Source of the DNA: Cyanobacteria bacterium UBA7694
Lineage (GTDB): Bacteria; Cyanobacteriota; Sericytochromatia; UBA7694
Assembly (NCBI GenBank): GCA_002482705.1
Contig: DLGM01000383.1
Location: forward strand, 1-6,439
Length of the DNA stretch: 6,439 nucleotides
Reading direction: 5' to 3'
Part shown: in pieces, positions 5,327 to 6,439 of the stretch
Position numbering within the stretch: position 1 is the stretch's first letter
Layout of the letters: every line of letters starts with the position of its first letter
Notes under the pieces: generated by a model
What the model was told of the DNA's origin: nothing
Seen by the model: only the letters and a program-made list of their open reading frames with translations
Database searches by the model: none
Made by a program: the position numbers and the translations under genes

Positions 5327-5736
5327 GCGGGCGTGTGCAAATCACGGCCCAGACGTTCAAGGGTTTTTTCGGTGACCACAAAATCGGCGTTTTCTTTGGT
5401 GGTGCTATCTTTGTGGTAACGAATGCGTTCGAGTTCAGTCGTGCCGTCGCTTTTGACCTGACATTCGTAATACTCAACCGTTGTGTCGTCATGTTGGGGC
5501 TCATCGCTGCGTAAAATGACGACTTCGTTGGCATCGTCTGTTTCGACAACGCGCAGATCTTCGTCAAGGTAGGTGACCTTATCGGCAATGTGTTTTCCCC
5601 GTTCGGCCAGTTCATCGATCGATTGGGTGGGAGCGTTATGAGCTGTAACTTTGCGTACCTTACGGCTGAGGCGGTCGCCCTCGACTTCTTCTAGCTCTAG
5701 ATCGTAGGATTTTTGGGTTTTGGTTGGCTTAGTCAT
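5305..5736 (-). CDS. Hypothetical small, highly charged protein
   Basis: I do not recognise this 143-residue protein. The ATG at 5736 is chosen because AGGA (complement of 5742-5745) stands 5 bases before it; a longer reading from 5814 would add 26 residues without a ribosome-binding site and run through the palindrome at 5780. The protein is rich in Asp, Glu, Lys, Arg and Thr, with no signal peptide or membrane segment, so it is probably cytoplasmic. Stretches such as KVTYLDEDLRVVE, NEVVIL and VEYYECQVKSDG suggest beta strands in the middle; residues 10-35 and 118-135 look helical. It has a single cysteine. Codon use looks genuinely coding. It converges with the gene at 4652-5308, the stop codons sharing two bases, and is divergent from the HtrA gene. 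That proximity hints at envelope or stress regulation but proves nothing. Confidence 0.75.
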   Translation of the reverse strand: MTKPTKTQKSYDLELEEVEGDRLSRKVRKVTAHNAPTQSIDELAERGKHIADKVTYLDEDLRVVETDDANEVVILRSDEPQHDDTTVEYYECQVKSDGTTELERIRYHKDSTTKENADFVVTEKTLERLGRDLHTPAKEQPKP

Positions 5737-5779
5737 AGGCTTCCTACTTTCATAGCATGGAACGCATTTTGTTCCTGTG

Positions 5780-5795
5780 TTTATCCTAGGATAAA
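5780..5795. promoter_or_regulatory. 16-bp perfect palindrome in the divergent intergenic region (putative operator)
   Basis: TTTATCCTAGGATAAA equals its own reverse complement. It lies 44 bases upstream of the minus-strand gene and about 60 bases upstream of the HtrA -10 box, between divergent genes. This suits a dimeric repressor or activator controlling one or both. An outer, non-concentric repeat, GAACGC (5760-5765) with GCGTTC (5800-5805), flanks it. I cannot match it to a known regulator with confidence. Confidence 0.5.
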
Positions 5796-5855
5796 AACCG
5801 CGTTCAGCGCTCAATTCCCAGCAGCGATTTGAAGCCCCGAAGGGTCACTGTCTGG

Positions 5856-5864
5856 TGTTATAAT
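5856..5864 (+). promoter_or_regulatory. Extended -10 promoter for the HtrA gene
   Basis: TGTTATAAT matches the extended -10 element (TGn plus TATAAT) exactly, with no recognisable -35 at the proper spacing, as is common for extended -10 promoters. Transcription would start near 5871, giving a leader of about 31 bases before the GTG at 5902. Confidence 0.5.
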
Positions 5865-5890
5865 GATGGCCACAGAGACGCTTACAGCAA

Positions 5891-5895
5891 GGGAG
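5891..5895 (+). promoter_or_regulatory. Shine-Dalgarno site deciding the GTG start of the HtrA gene
   Basis: GGGAG ends 6 bases before the GTG at 5902. The protein from that GTG begins MKKYLVP and runs straight into a hydrophobic membrane anchor, as expected for HtrA, so the GTG start is well supported even though no ATG is nearby. Confidence 0.75.
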
Positions 5896-5901
5896 CTACC
5901 C

Positions 5902-6439
5902 GTGAAGAAGTACCTGGTGCCGATGACCGTTGTTGCACTGATTGGCATTGCCGTGGGTGTTGGCATTGCCACCCAAGACAGTCGCCTGCGCGGCAAGGCC
6001 CCGATGCCCACTCAGCCCGTGACCTATACCGCTGCTCGAACCACCTTGATGAACCAGCTCAATCAAGACTTTATTAATATCTCTCGGGGAGTTACCCCTG
6101 CGGTGGTCAGTATTTCGACGGTGGCCAAAGCCCAGCAGCGGCAATTTAATCCCTTTCGCCAGCCGGATCAAAAAGACCAGGAAATGTATGATTTCTTTTT
6201 TGGCCATCCAGAAGGCTCAACCCCTGAAGAGACTCCTTCTGATGGCGTTGGCTCCGGGGTGATTGTGGACGGTGAAAAAGGCTTTATCTTGACCAATAAC
6301 CATGTGATTGAAGGGGCTGCGAATATTCGTGTCAGCCTACCCGATGGGCGCAATTACCGGGCTGTTGTGGTCGGCACGGATCCCAATACCGATTTGGCCG
6401 TGATTCGTATGGAAGGGCGGGGCCCCTTCACTGCCGCCA
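5902..6439 (+). CDS. HtrA/Deg-family serine protease, N-terminal part, 3' end outside window
   Basis: The first 179 residues are present, from a GTG start with a well-placed GGGAG. Residues about 4-24 (after MKK) form a hydrophobic signal anchor or signal peptide, placing the protease outside the cytoplasmic membrane. A linker of about 30 residues follows, then the trypsin-like domain: VTPAVVSIST, an FFFGHPEG loop segment, VGSGVIVD, and FILTNNHVIEGA with catalytic H134. Next comes TDPNTDLAVIRM with catalytic D164. The serine (GNSGG motif) and the PDZ domain or domains would lie beyond the edge. The family degrades misfolded envelope proteins and senses stress. The gene has its own extended -10 promoter and is divergent from the small charged minus-strand gene. 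DegP, DegQ, DegS and HhoA-type members cannot be told apart without the C-terminus, so I give no symbol. Confidence 0.92.
   Translation, partial: MKKYLVPMTVVALIGIAVGVGIATQDSRLRGKAPMPTQPVTYTAARTTLMNQLNQDFINISRGVTPAVVSISTVAKAQQRQFNPFRQPDQKDQEMYDFFFGHPEGSTPEETPSDGVGSGVIVDGEKGFILTNNHVIEGAANIRVSLPDGRNYRAVVVGTDPNTDLAVIRMEGRGPFTAA

Noticed and set aside
5211..5615. 134-residue minus-strand frame overlapping both unknown genes
   Set aside because: It competes with the 5305-5736 minus-strand gene, which has a good ribosome-binding site and coding-like codon use, and it also crosses the end of the plus-strand gene.
5742..5757. TGCTATGAA on the minus strand as -10 for the charged-protein gene
   Set aside because: Transcription would begin about 6 bases before the ATG and cut off the ribosome-binding site.
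5759..5775. GGAAC...GTTCC as a LexA/SOS box
   Set aside because: The spacer is 7 bases and does not match the Gram-positive or cyanobacterial LexA consensus.
5829..6077. 82-residue plus-strand frame at the HtrA start
   Set aside because: It is out of frame with the HtrA protease and contains the promoter; the protein has no sensible features.

Overview
The window is a compact bacterial chromosome segment carrying seven genes, two of them cut by the window edges. Spacing is tight, Shine-Dalgarno sequences are good, and there are no introns, tRNA or rRNA genes, CRISPR arrays or insertion sequences. The organism cannot be named from the sequence. A ClpC-type N-domain protein and a membrane-anchored HtrA protease would fit Cyanobacteriota (including the non-photosynthetic relatives) or another group that uses ClpC, but this is a low-confidence inference. 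The left two thirds is GC-rich with mostly G/C third codon positions. The segment from about 4400 to 5300 is visibly more A/T-rich.

Left block (1-1916): the C-terminal part of a QueC-family 7-cyano-7-deazaguanine synthase overlaps by 8 bases the start of a 478-residue ClpC-like protein. That protein has a double Clp N-domain, one AAA+ module and a short coiled-coil linker. It stops exactly where the second ATPase domain should begin. Several residues needed for unfoldase activity are changed, so it looks like a dedicated regulatory or scaffold Clp paralog rather than a working unfoldase.

Middle block (1917-4378): after a 127-base gap with a strong nested inverted repeat comes a two-gene operon. 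It consists of an ornithine/lysine-type PLP decarboxylase (fold type III) followed 25 bases later by a small Rieske non-heme iron oxygenase with a divergent cluster-binding region. The likely logic is decarboxylation of an amino acid to an amine plus an oxidation by the Rieske enzyme, but neither the substrate nor the order is visible. No ferredoxin or reductase partner is present here.

Right block (4379-6439): a 273-base intergenic region is rich in repeats (a direct repeat, a 10-bp perfect inverted repeat and a TATAAT box). It precedes an unrecognised 218-residue protein with a Gly/Ala-rich hydrophobic core. This gene converges on an unrecognised, highly charged 143-residue minus-strand gene, and their stop codons overlap. 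The minus-strand gene is divergent from an HtrA/Deg serine protease that runs off the right edge. The 165-base divergent region holds a 16-bp perfect palindrome and an extended -10 promoter.

The points most worth a second look are the degenerate single-ring Clp protein coupled to queC, the decarboxylase-Rieske oxygenase pair, and the unknown convergent gene pair next to htrA.
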